Positions 17,430 through 25,455 of a stretch of 64,000 bases of DNA are shown piece by piece. Within the stretch, counting starts at the first letter, position 1. Each line of letters opens with the position of its first letter. The notes below the pieces were generated by a model. It was given only the letters and a program-made list of their open reading frames with translations. It did not search any database and had not been told where the DNA came from. This DNA is from Sulfurospirillum sp001602955 (GTDB lineage: Bacteria > Campylobacterota > Campylobacteria > Campylobacterales > Sulfurospirillaceae). The position numbers were made by a program, and so were the translations under genes. The stretch covers positions 186,001 to 250,000 of the forward strand of contig LVAC01000022.1 in assembly GCA_001602955.1 (NCBI GenBank). The letters run 5' to 3'.

Positions 17430-17891
17430 ATGCGATGGCGTGAGGCGAAAAAAGGCGGCTTAAAAGCACCGATTGCGAAACGGTCAACCGATCGTATCGC
17501 ACCTTTTTCCAAGCGCGCCAAGGCATTTATCGTCGATTCGTTTATGCTTCTCATGCCGATTCTTTACGTTGTATTCTATCTCGTTTTCGGTTCACGCGAA
17601 GGCTTTGCGCAACACTGGGGATTAGGATGGCTGCTCGTCTTAGTTCCGTACGGCCTCGTAACGACGCTCTTTTTTTCCAAAACGGCGCAAACACCCGGTT
17701 TTAAAGCTTATGATATCGAGCTTAAAGACCCTCAAACACTTCGTACGCCGTCTCTTGCGATGTTGCTGATACGCTATCTTGCGGCACTGCTTACATGTAT
17801 AACGCTCATCGGACTTTTGCTCCCTTTGCTACGCAAAGACCGCCGTACGCTTTACGATCTTCTTAGCCGTAGCGTGCCTCTTTGTAAGTAA
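17430..17891 (+). CDS. RDD-family membrane protein
   Basis: A 153-residue protein beginning MRWREAKKGG. Three or four hydrophobic segments (about residues 37-55, 65-83, 112-135) and the RAKAFIVDSF motif near the first helix mark the RDD domain family. Members are poorly characterised inner-membrane proteins, some linked to ion transport. The ATG at 17430 is preferred over the TTG just before it. It is 6 bases after pyrE and 4 bases before the MFS gene, in the same operon. Confidence 0.8.
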   Translation: MRWREAKKGGLKAPIAKRSTDRIAPFSKRAKAFIVDSFMLLMPILYVVFYLVFGSREGFAQHWGLGWLLVLVPYGLVTTLFFSKTAQTPGFKAYDIELKDPQTLRTPSLAMLLIRYLAALLTCITLIGLLLPLLRKDRRTLYDLLSRSVPLCK

Positions 17892-17895
17892 GCCC

Positions 17896-18984
17896 GTGAT
17901 TTTTACTAAAATTTCGAGTTTCTTCTTTTTCTATTTCGTCGTGACCGGCGTGTATGTCATTTTTATGCCTAAAATGCTTCAAACCATCGGCTATAACGCT
18001 TTTCAAATCGGTGCCGTCTTTGCGCTCGCCCCGTTGATGCGTTTCATCGTTCCGTTTTTTTTCCTAAAACATTTTGAACTCTCTCGCAAGGTCTTTTATA
18101 CCGCTTTACTCGGTGCGATCGGAGCCATAGTACTTTTTTATCCTACAATCGAACATTTTTACCTTTTCATGCTTCCCAATATGCTTTTAGGAGCGTGTTT
18201 GGGTATGATCTTGCCTTACGTTGAGACGTACGCAATGGAACATCTTAAAAAAGAGCATTTCGGCCGTGCTCGACTTTTCGGCTCGATCGGCTTCATGGCA
18301 ATCGGCATCATTCTTGCGCGTCGCTTGGAGCATTTCGACAACGCTTTGCACTACCTTTTGGCGGCGATCGTACTCACGGCGGCATCGGCATATTGGCTTA
18401 CGCGCCGTAACGCTCTTTTATCGGCACCGACCGTTTCAAATACGACTTTCCGATTTTCGCATGCTACGTTTTTGTGGATCAGTTTTTTTCTGATGCAAGT
18501 AAGTTTCGGCGCGTTTTACAACTTTTTTACCATTTACGAAACCGCTCACGGTATCAGTTTAGAGACAACCAGCTATTTGTGGGCTTTTGGCGTCATTTGC
18601 GAAATTATTCTGTTTTATTTTCAAGCACCGCTTCTCAAACGTTTTACGCTTTTAAGCCTTCTGAAATTCGGCGTTTTAAGTGCCGCCGTTCGATGGTTCT
18701 TGCTTTTTTTATTTCCCTCGTCGCTTTTGGCTTCTTACGCAACGCAATCCTTGCATGCATTTAGTTTTGCACTGCACCATACCGCAGCTTTGAGCTTACT
18801 CTATACGCTCTACGCACACAAAAAGCTTGCGGCACAGTTTTATTACGGGCTTTCTTTCGGATTGGGAGGATTTGCGGGTGCATTGATCGCAGGTAATTTT
18901 TACGGTCCAAGGCTTTACATGTACGCCGGTTTGATAGCGTTACTTTCGCTTGGAAGCCTTTTCTTTTTCAAGGAGAAAGAATAA
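17896..18984 (+). CDS. MFS transporter of the LacY/3-phenylpropionate-like group
   Basis: A 362-residue protein with about eleven or twelve hydrophobic segments and no soluble domain. It begins MIFTKISSFFFFYFVVTGVY, typical of the MFS_1-like family, and contains the LPYVETYAMEHL and FGRARLFGSIGF motifs of this group. Substrate unknown. Start is GTG at 17896. Its 3' end overlaps the oppositely oriented FliL-like gene by 17 bases, so the two transcripts converge and interlock. Confidence 0.82.
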   Translation: MIFTKISSFFFFYFVVTGVYVIFMPKMLQTIGYNAFQIGAVFALAPLMRFIVPFFFLKHFELSRKVFYTALLGAIGAIVLFYPTIEHFYLFMLPNMLLGACLGMILPYVETYAMEHLKKEHFGRARLFGSIGFMAIGIILARRLEHFDNALHYLLAAIVLTAASAYWLTRRNALLSAPTVSNTTFRFSHATFLWISFFLMQVSFGAFYNFFTIYETAHGISLETTSYLWAFGVICEIILFYFQAPLLKRFTLLSLLKFGVLSAAVRWFLLFLFPSSLLASYATQSLHAFSFALHHTAALSLLYTLYAHKKLAAQFYYGLSFGLGGFAGALIAGNFYGPRLYMYAGLIALLSLGSLFFFKEKE

Positions 18985-19423
18985 AATTCTTAAGATAAAT
19001 CGTCTCGACTTCGTACCCGAAATTCTCTTCGAGCATACCTATTAATTCGCTTTTTAAACGCTCTTTCCCCTCTAAGGTATCCAGCCCGTTGGAGTCCATC
19101 GTATTGAGGTACTGCAAAACGGCGTTTCGAACGTTTTCCATATTGCCTTTGAGGGCTTTTTTGCCGTTAGCGTTTTTCATAATCAGGGCAATATCGGCTT
19201 TCATTATTTTGAATTTTTGCGAGCGGATATTGATATAAATCGTATCCAAGTTGACCTCATTGGCATCGGTGCTGACGTTCGTCGCTTTGGTTGTTGAAGC
19301 AACGTTTTCGTATGAAGAAACCGATGAATCTTCTTTGAGCATATAGCGAATCGTCCAAAAACCGATACCGATGAGCAAAATGATAAATCCCAACGTAATT
19401 TTGAGCAATTTTTCATTGAGCAT
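18968..19423 (-). CDS. FliL-like single-pass membrane protein
   Basis: A 151-residue protein with one N-terminal transmembrane helix (KITLGFIILLIGIGFWTI), a Ser/Thr-rich linker and a periplasmic domain. The domain ends GKERLKSELIGMLEENFGYE then VETIYLKNFIL, the pattern of FliL C-termini, where residues before the end contact the flagellar stator. The family fit is good but remote. It sits behind a DUF3137-type gene and lemA rather than in a flagellar operon, so it may be a stomatin-type/FliL paralogue rather than the motor FliL. Confidence 0.7.
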   Translation of the reverse strand: MLNEKLLKITLGFIILLIGIGFWTIRYMLKEDSSVSSYENVASTTKATNVSTDANEVNLDTIYINIRSQKFKIMKADIALIMKNANGKKALKGNMENVRNAVLQYLNTMDSNGLDTLEGKERLKSELIGMLEENFGYEVETIYLKNFILSP

Positions 19424-20388
19424 TAGCGTTTACTCCATAATTTTTCATTGAGTTTGAGTTCTTCAACGATCCCGACGACCGTATTGAGAAGTTGAAAATA
19501 CTCTTTAATATACGAAAATTCCAATAACGAACGTGTTAATATCGGCTCAAAAAGAGATTTTGTGTAGGCAATAGCAATATAAATTCGCGAAGCGACGAAA
19601 GAGAGATAGATCGGTCGGTTAATTTTTCGTTGAAGAAGCACGATTTTTTCCATGAAGGAATGTGAAAGAATATAGCGGCTCTCTATCGGATCGTCCCCGT
19701 AAACGACGAAAATCTTTTCGAATTCGGCATGATCGAGCTTCATCAGTGATCCTCTGGCGACGTTCATGCGCTGAACCCATGTTCCTAAAACGCCCAAAGT
19801 TCGCTCCGCCGTGTCGGGTAAAACCACCGTTTTGCCTTTAAAGGCTTTATTGAAGTCGGCGCAAAAGAACAGCCCTTGAAAAATCGTTTCCCACCGTTCT
19901 CTTCCTTTGCTATCGCGCTCTTTTTGTTGCGTATGCAAAAAACTGAACCTCACGTCGACTTTCGCAATCGAACCGCTTACCAGATCGCTTCCTTCAAATC
20001 GATCGTAATCTTCCAAAAAAAGCTCGCTTTTTCGGTACGCTTCTTCATCGATGGCACTTTCTTTGCGATACGAAAGCGATGCATCGATTTGATAAAGCAG
20101 CTTTTCGATCACCTGATCTTTAAAGAGTGCCGTAAAACCCGCTTTTTCGTGACGGTAGACAAACATAAAAATCAAAAAGCCGCTCATAGCACTGAGTAAG
20201 CCTGCCTGCAAAGGTGCAAAATGCATGTGTTGATGTAAAGCGGTAAAAAAAACGACCGCTCCTATGCTCATAAAAAGAACGACCGTTTGGAGCTTTTTGA
20301 CGATGCGCTTGCGTTCCTCTTCCAAAGGGAAGAGTGCTTCTTGCATCGTTTCGTAGTAGTATTCAAGCAGCGATGAAAGCGTCGCCAT
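19423..20388 (-). CDS. DUF3137-type membrane protein, LemA partner
   Basis: A 321-residue protein with two adjacent transmembrane helices (residues ~35-55 and ~60-78) and a long cytoplasmic region containing FEGSDLVSGSIAKVDVRFS and FQGLFFCADFNKAFKGKTV. These are hallmarks of the DUF3137 family, often encoded next to LemA. Function unknown. The stop overlaps the FliL-like start by one base. No good ribosome site is seen before its ATG, so coupling from lemA, 19 bases away, is possible. Confidence 0.75.
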   Translation of the reverse strand: MATLSSLLEYYYETMQEALFPLEEERKRIVKKLQTVVLFMSIGAVVFFTALHQHMHFAPLQAGLLSAMSGFLIFMFVYRHEKAGFTALFKDQVIEKLLYQIDASLSYRKESAIDEEAYRKSELFLEDYDRFEGSDLVSGSIAKVDVRFSFLHTQQKERDSKGRERWETIFQGLFFCADFNKAFKGKTVVLPDTAERTLGVLGTWVQRMNVARGSLMKLDHAEFEKIFVVYGDDPIESRYILSHSFMEKIVLLQRKINRPIYLSFVASRIYIAIAYTKSLFEPILTRSLLEFSYIKEYFQLLNTVVGIVEELKLNEKLWSKR

Positions 20389-20407
20389 GATACGAAGGGG
20401 GCGTTAA

Positions 20408-20962
20408 CTAACGAAAAAGATTTTTGACGTTGACGTTCTCACGCTCCGCAACGTCAATACGCAACACTTCTTTTTTCTCCAAGTGCATAAAACCCGCAAG
20501 TACATTGGTAGGGAACATCTCAAGCGCGTTATTATAATCGGTAACGCTTTGATTGTAAGCACGACGTGCGGCGGAGATTTGCTCTTCGACCTCATGAAGC
20601 GTATGTTGAAGATGTAGAAAATTTTCGTTTGCCTTGAGTATCGGATAGTTTTCAACCGTTACCATCAGTGATCCCAACATGGACGAGAGTTCTTTGTCCA
20701 ATGCCATCTTTTCTTGGGCATTAAGGCTCGGTTGAAGGGCTTGAGAACGTAAAGAAGTGATTTTTTCTAAAGTTCCCGCTTCGTGAAGCATATACTCTTT
20801 GAGCGTCGCGACAAGATTGGGAATCAGATCATAACGTTTTTTCAAAACCGCGTCGAGTCCTGCAAAGATATTATCGACTTGATTTTTTTTAGAAATTAAC
20901 GTGTTGTACAAAACGATAAAAATGAAAAGCAGTGCACCGCCGATGATCAAAAACGTTTCCAC
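20408..20962 (-). CDS. lemA: LemA family protein
   Basis: A 184-residue protein with one N-terminal membrane helix (FLIIGGALLFIFIVLYNTLI) and a helical-bundle domain containing DNIFAGLDAVLKKRYDLIPN, the LemA signature, followed by RRAYNQSVTDYNN and FPTNVLAGFM. The start is assigned to GTG at 20962 because AAGGAGG lies 7 bases upstream. A longer reading frame upstream would run through a strong hairpin and has no ribosome site. Role unknown; LemA proteins are membrane-associated, with the C-terminus probably outside the cytoplasm. Confidence 0.9.
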   Translation of the reverse strand: METFLIIGGALLFIFIVLYNTLISKKNQVDNIFAGLDAVLKKRYDLIPNLVATLKEYMLHEAGTLEKITSLRSQALQPSLNAQEKMALDKELSSMLGSLMVTVENYPILKANENFLHLQHTLHEVEEQISAARRAYNQSVTDYNNALEMFPTNVLAGFMHLEKKEVLRIDVAERENVNVKNLFR

Positions 20963-20982
20963 GATAAACCTCCTTATAACAT

Positions 20983-21020
20983 GGGCTCTGTCAAGTCTAC
21001 ATGTAGATTCGGCAGAGCCC
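20983..21020 (-). terminator. Stem-loop between typA and lemA with ACATGT palindrome inside
   Basis: GGGCTCTG pairs with CAGAGCCC, and the loop holds the palindrome TCTACATGTAGA. It begins 15 bases beyond the typA stop and ends 21 bases before the lemA start. It lacks a U-run, so it could be a weak terminator or a leader structure controlling lemA. Confidence 0.5.
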
Positions 21021-21034
21021 TCGATCAAGCTATA

Positions 21035-22834
21035 TTAACGACTCATACGTTTACGTTGCGTCGGATCTAAGTATTTTTTACGAATGCGAATATTTAAAGG
21101 CGTCACTTCGACAAGTTCATCGTTTTCAATCCACTCAAGTGCTAGCTCAAGGTTCATTTTTCGAGGCGGAACCAGTTTAATCGCTTCATCGGCACCGCTA
21201 CTTCTAACGTTGCTTTGCGGCTTGCCTTTAATCGGATTGACGTCCAAATCGTTCGGACGTGAATGTTCGCCGATAATCATACCCGAATAGACTTTAACCT
21301 GTGCATCGATAAACAAAACGCCTCTTTCTTGCAAGCTAAAGAGTGAATAACCCATCGCCGTACCCGTTTCCATAGAGGTCAATGCACCGTTTTTACGGTG
21401 TTCGACTTCGCCGCTCAGCGGACGGAATTCTAAAAATGAATGGTTCATAACGCCTTCGCCTTTAGTATCGGTCAAAAACTGTCCGCGAAAGCCGATAAGA
21501 CCGCGCGCGGGAATTTCGAACTCGATTCTCGTCTGTCCGTCGCCCGTCGGATTCATCGTCTTCATTTCCGCTTTTTTACGGCCGAGTTTTTCGATAACCG
21601 TTCCGGTAAATTCGTCAGGCACGTCAATGACCAAGTGCTCGTAAGGTTCCATTTTGACGCCATTTTCTTCCCTGATGATAACTTCGGGACGACCAAGGGA
21701 AAACTCATACCCTTCGCGACGCATATTTTCCGCTAAGATCGTAATTTGCAACTCGCCGCGGCCGGAAACTTTAAATTTACCTTCGCCCTCGGACTCGTAT
21801 TTCATCGCAATATTGGTTTTCATCTCGGATTCTAAACGCTCGGATAGTTTATTGGAAGTAACGTATTTGCCGTCAAGTCCCGCAAACGGAGAGTCGTTAA
21901 CCGCAAAAACAACCGAAAGCGTAGGCTCTTCGATATGTAAAGGATCAAGCGGCATCGGATTATTCGGATCAACGATACTATCGCCGACGTCGAGCGTCTC
22001 AAAACCGGCAACCGCAACGATATCACCACTTTCGGCTTCGTTAATATCGATACGATCCAAACCGTGAAAACCAATCAATTTAGAGATACGTCCACGCGTT
22101 TGTTCTCCGCTCGCTTTGGCAAGCATTACGGTTTCGTTCTTTTTAATCGTACCGTTAAAAATACGCGCAATACCGATTTTACCGACGTAATTATCGTAAT
22201 CAAGGGTAAATACCTGTAGTTGAAGCGGATTTTCGGGTTTACCCGAAGGTGCGGGGACATGTTTGATAATCGTCTCAAACAAAGGTTCTAAGTTTTTGTT
22301 TTCGTCGCTCATATCGTACTTGGCGTAACCGTCGCGCGCCGCGGCGTAAACGATGGGAAATTCCAACTGCTGCTCGTTCGCACCGAGCGCAACGAGAAGA
22401 TCGAACACTTCATCGACAACGCGATCGGGATCGGCGGCAGGTTTGTCGATTTTATTAACGACGACGATCGGACACAAGCCCAAACTTAACGCTTTTTTAA
22501 CGACAAACTTGGTCTGAGGCATAACGCCCTCTTGTGCATCGACTAACAATAAAACACCGTCGACCATTTTTAAAACACGCTCAACTTCACCACCGAAATC
22601 CGCGTGGCCCGGAGTGTCGATAATGTTGATTTTCGTCTCTTTATAGCGAATCGCCGTATTTTTAGAAAGGATGGTAATGCCGCGTTCTTTCTCAAGATCG
22701 TTGCTATCCATCGCTCTTTCTTCGACTTTTTGGTGTGCGCTAAAGGTCCCCGATTGTTTCAACAACTCGTCGACCAAAGTAGTTTTGCCGTGGTCAACGT
22801 GCGCGATTACGGCAATATTTCTAAACTCTTGCAA
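21035..22834 (-). CDS. typA: Ribosome-associated GTPase TypA/BipA
   Basis: A 599-residue translational GTPase. G1 is AHVDHGKTTL, the switch region has RGITILSKNTAI, G3 is DTPGHADFGGEV and G4 is NKID. EF-G-like domains follow, with the C-terminal RKKYLDPTQRKRMSR typical of BipA. It binds the ribosome under stress and helps 50S assembly. Start is TTG at 22834 with GAGGAG 7 bases upstream. Its promoter lies in the ~130-bp gap shared with the divergent fliK transcription unit. Confidence 0.96.
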   Translation of the reverse strand: MQEFRNIAVIAHVDHGKTTLVDELLKQSGTFSAHQKVEERAMDSNDLEKERGITILSKNTAIRYKETKINIIDTPGHADFGGEVERVLKMVDGVLLLVDAQEGVMPQTKFVVKKALSLGLCPIVVVNKIDKPAADPDRVVDEVFDLLVALGANEQQLEFPIVYAAARDGYAKYDMSDENKNLEPLFETIIKHVPAPSGKPENPLQLQVFTLDYDNYVGKIGIARIFNGTIKKNETVMLAKASGEQTRGRISKLIGFHGLDRIDINEAESGDIVAVAGFETLDVGDSIVDPNNPMPLDPLHIEEPTLSVVFAVNDSPFAGLDGKYVTSNKLSERLESEMKTNIAMKYESEGEGKFKVSGRGELQITILAENMRREGYEFSLGRPEVIIREENGVKMEPYEHLVIDVPDEFTGTVIEKLGRKKAEMKTMNPTGDGQTRIEFEIPARGLIGFRGQFLTDTKGEGVMNHSFLEFRPLSGEVEHRKNGALTSMETGTAMGYSLFSLQERGVLFIDAQVKVYSGMIIGEHSRPNDLDVNPIKGKPQSNVRSSGADEAIKLVPPRKMNLELALEWIENDELVEVTPLNIRIRKKYLDPTQRKRMSR

Positions 22835-22965
22835 AAAATTCTCCTCGTTATCTTAGCTTTTACATCTCTTAATAAAACATACGTGGCAGGTGTAGTTCGA
22901 AGAAGTAATATGTTTCATTATACCATTTTCTCGCTAAATTTACATGTAAAGCTTTGTTACCGATG

Positions 22966-22982
22966 TGGAATGAAGATTGCTT
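22966..22982 (+). promoter_or_regulatory. Sigma-54 promoter of fliK-flgD-flgE
   Basis: TGGAATGAAGATTGCTT shows GG and GC separated by exactly 10 bases, the -24/-12 pattern used for middle-class flagellar genes in this phylum. Transcription would start near 22992. This fixes fliK's start at 23029, because a longer reading frame would have the promoter inside the coding sequence. Confidence 0.8.
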
Positions 22983-23028
22983 GTTAAAAGCGTGGAATTA
23001 TCTAAAATTTGAGTATAAGGCAATGAAC

Positions 23029-24723
23029 ATGCAAGACCTTTTCTCTTTTGTTCAAACCAAAAGCAGTCCTTTATCTACAGCGTCTAATAGCGTTAACACC
23101 GACGTTTCTGGTACGCAAACGCCTGCGCAAGAAGGAGCGTTTGCCGAAAGTTTTTTTGCAATTATTTTGGGAAAATTGACGCAAGAAGAAAACCCTCAAA
23201 CGATTGAAGAACTTCCGATCGATACGACGACTTCTGCCGCTACGGAGAACCTTTTGACGACGAGCAATACGGATGAAGCAAAACCTATCGACGAACATCT
23301 TTTAGAAGATCTTTTAAGCATCGTCAATACCTTGCAACAAGATTCACAAACAACGAATTTCCCAACGTTAAAAGCGTCTTCAAATCTTGAAAAGATTCTT
23401 AACAATGAAACGGCTCGCCAAGATTTTGCCAATGTTAAAAACGTTAGCGACTTGCTTGAACTCTCCAAAAAATACGACTTAGGACTCGAAAAACTCTCGA
23501 TTTCAAAAGAGAGCGTCGAAAGTTTACAAACCAAATTCCCGAAGCTAACGCAAAATAACTTTTTCGACGAGATTACGACAGCACTCAAGCAAATGCAAAC
23601 CGAACCTCGACCAACGGCGCAACAAACAACGATTCCGACCCAAGTAGGGCTCATGAATCTTTTGGATAACCAACAGCCCAAGACCCAACCCGTGCCGCAG
23701 ACGCAATCCATTTTGGGTGAGTTAATTGCCAAAGAGAGCTCTAGCGAAGCAACGCATGCGCAACAACCCATCCCAACGTCGTCTAATCCTTTAGAAGAGA
23801 CGTCAATCGTAAACGAAAAGCAACAAACGTTAACGCAAAAAATAGTAAACAACGCCGCATCGGAAACTAAAATTACCGACGCTTCTATGCAACAAACGAA
23901 TGATCCACACACCGACGATGCGGTAAAATCTTCTATCGAAGTATTAACAAAACCGTTGGAAACCGTTATTCAAAAAGCGTTGCACGACGTCAAACAAGAA
24001 ATGAAAAAATCTGAAGTTCCGACACAAGCAATTAACGATAACGACGCAACAACGCAAGAAACTCCGATAGTAAAAACCAATGACCTCAAAGCAGAAACTA
24101 TTCAAAAAAGCGATGCTAAAAATGACGAATCGTTGGTAAAACCTTTGAAACAAGAAAAAACAATCGACGTGTCAAACGATGAACTTTCTTCCGTACAGAC
24201 GACAAAGCCGCTCGTATCGGAAGAAGTAAAGTCATCGAGCGAAGATATACAATCAACACCCGATATTAAAACCGATAGCACCGTAAAACTAACAACAAAA
24301 CAAGATTTTAACACGACGAATAAACCGACTACGACCAAAGAGAGCCTCTCACAGTTTGCCAGCGATTTAAAAGAGCAGATCGAAACTTACAAACCGCCCA
24401 TTATGAAAGTGGAACTCTCCTTAAGTCCAAAAAGCTTAGGCGATGTCGACGTAACATTATTGACGCGAGGCAATAATCTACATGTCAACATTTCATCCAA
24501 TGCTACGACCATGAGCCTCTTCACCCAAAATCAAGACGAAGTCAAGAGTGCTTTGGTCAATATGGGTTTTACCAACCTTGAAATGAACTTTAGCGATCAA
24601 CGTAACAGTGAACAATCGCAACACAACCAAAAACAAAGCGGCGGAAACTTTAAAGAGTTCGGCGCGGAACAAACCGAGGACGATACGGCACTCTTAGAAA
24701 TCGTCATTCCTCAATACGTTTAA
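23029..24723 (+). CDS. fliK: Flagellar hook-length control protein FliK
   Basis: A 564-residue secreted ruler protein. The N-terminal ~400 residues are low complexity (Thr, Gln, Ser, Lys, Asp). The C-terminal domain around residues 455-540 contains PPIMKVELSLSPKSLGDVDV and LHVNISSN, the Flg_hook domain that switches export specificity. Start is the second ATG (23029), 8 bases after AAGG. The first ATG at 23023 is too close to it. flgD follows after 12 bases. The order fliK-flgD-flgE matches Helicobacter and Campylobacter. Confidence 0.9.
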   Translation: MQDLFSFVQTKSSPLSTASNSVNTDVSGTQTPAQEGAFAESFFAIILGKLTQEENPQTIEELPIDTTTSAATENLLTTSNTDEAKPIDEHLLEDLLSIVNTLQQDSQTTNFPTLKASSNLEKILNNETARQDFANVKNVSDLLELSKKYDLGLEKLSISKESVESLQTKFPKLTQNNFFDEITTALKQMQTEPRPTAQQTTIPTQVGLMNLLDNQQPKTQPVPQTQSILGELIAKESSSEATHAQQPIPTSSNPLEETSIVNEKQQTLTQKIVNNAASETKITDASMQQTNDPHTDDAVKSSIEVLTKPLETVIQKALHDVKQEMKKSEVPTQAINDNDATTQETPIVKTNDLKAETIQKSDAKNDESLVKPLKQEKTIDVSNDELSSVQTTKPLVSEEVKSSSEDIQSTPDIKTDSTVKLTTKQDFNTTNKPTTTKESLSQFASDLKEQIETYKPPIMKVELSLSPKSLGDVDVTLLTRGNNLHVNISSNATTMSLFTQNQDEVKSALVNMGFTNLEMNFSDQRNSEQSQHNQKQSGGNFKEFGAEQTEDDTALLEIVIPQYV

Positions 24724-24735
24724 AAAGGATACAAC

Positions 24736-25446
24736 ATGGCAACAGGATATGAAAATCTTATTAAAACGGGAAGCTCTACAACCACTAGCGGTACAAGTTC
24801 AAGCACGAGTACGGCAAAAACAGGCTCTGCCGATAGCTTAAATAAAGATGATTTTTTACAGCTTTTGCTCGTTGAGCTCCAACATCAAGATCCGACCGAT
24901 CCAATGGATAGCGATAAAATCTTGACCCAAACATCACAATTAGCAACCCTTGAAGCTTCCGAAAACACCAATAAAGCTTTGGAAGATTTAGCGGCACAAC
25001 TGAAACAAAGCGTGAGTGCCGGAGCAACTTCGGTTATCGGTAAAATGGCAAGCCTCGGCTATAACGCTATCACGTTAAAAGACGGCGAAGCGGCGTATGA
25101 AGTCTATTTTCCAAATGAGATTAAAGACGGAACGCTTACGATTAAAGACGCTAACAAAAATACCGTGCAAACCATCGACCTTGGAGACGTTGCCGCCGGT
25201 AAAAGCGGCGTAGTCGCCTTTAAATGGGACGGTACGAACCAATACGGCGATAAAGTTAAAGACGGATATTACAGCGTTACGGCGGATTACGTCGATGCAA
25301 ACGGTAAATCGCAAACAACGCAATTCGGTGTTTATCCCGTAGAATCCATTCGTTACGAAGACGGCGAAACTTATGTCAAACTCGGTTCAACTTATTATCC
25401 GATGGGTGACGTAACCGAGTTTTACGAACAATCTTTAATTTCATAA
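24736..25446 (+). CDS. flgD: Flagellar hook capping protein FlgD
   Basis: A 236-residue protein. The N-terminal region contains LNKDDFLQLLLVELQHQDPT and the QTSQLATLEA export/assembly motif. The second half holds the FLG/Fn3-like beta domains (VAFKWDGTNQYGDKVKDGYY). It caps the growing hook and is discarded when the hook is complete. A ribosome site AAAAGGATAC precedes ATG, and the gene lies between fliK and flgE in one sigma-54 unit. Confidence 0.95.
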   Translation: MATGYENLIKTGSSTTTSGTSSSTSTAKTGSADSLNKDDFLQLLLVELQHQDPTDPMDSDKILTQTSQLATLEASENTNKALEDLAAQLKQSVSAGATSVIGKMASLGYNAITLKDGEAAYEVYFPNEIKDGTLTIKDANKNTVQTIDLGDVAAGKSGVVAFKWDGTNQYGDKVKDGYYSVTADYVDANGKSQTTQFGVYPVESIRYEDGETYVKLGSTYYPMGDVTEFYEQSLIS

Positions 25447-25455
25447 GAAACGGCG

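Noticed and set aside
22954..23028. N-terminal extension of fliK from an upstream start
   Set aside because: The GG-N10-GC promoter lies inside it and the ribosome site fits the ATG at 23029.
23196..23912. 238-aa Cys/Ser/Val-rich frame opposite fliK
   Set aside because: It mirrors the low-complexity Thr/Gln coding sequence of fliK; biased composition only.
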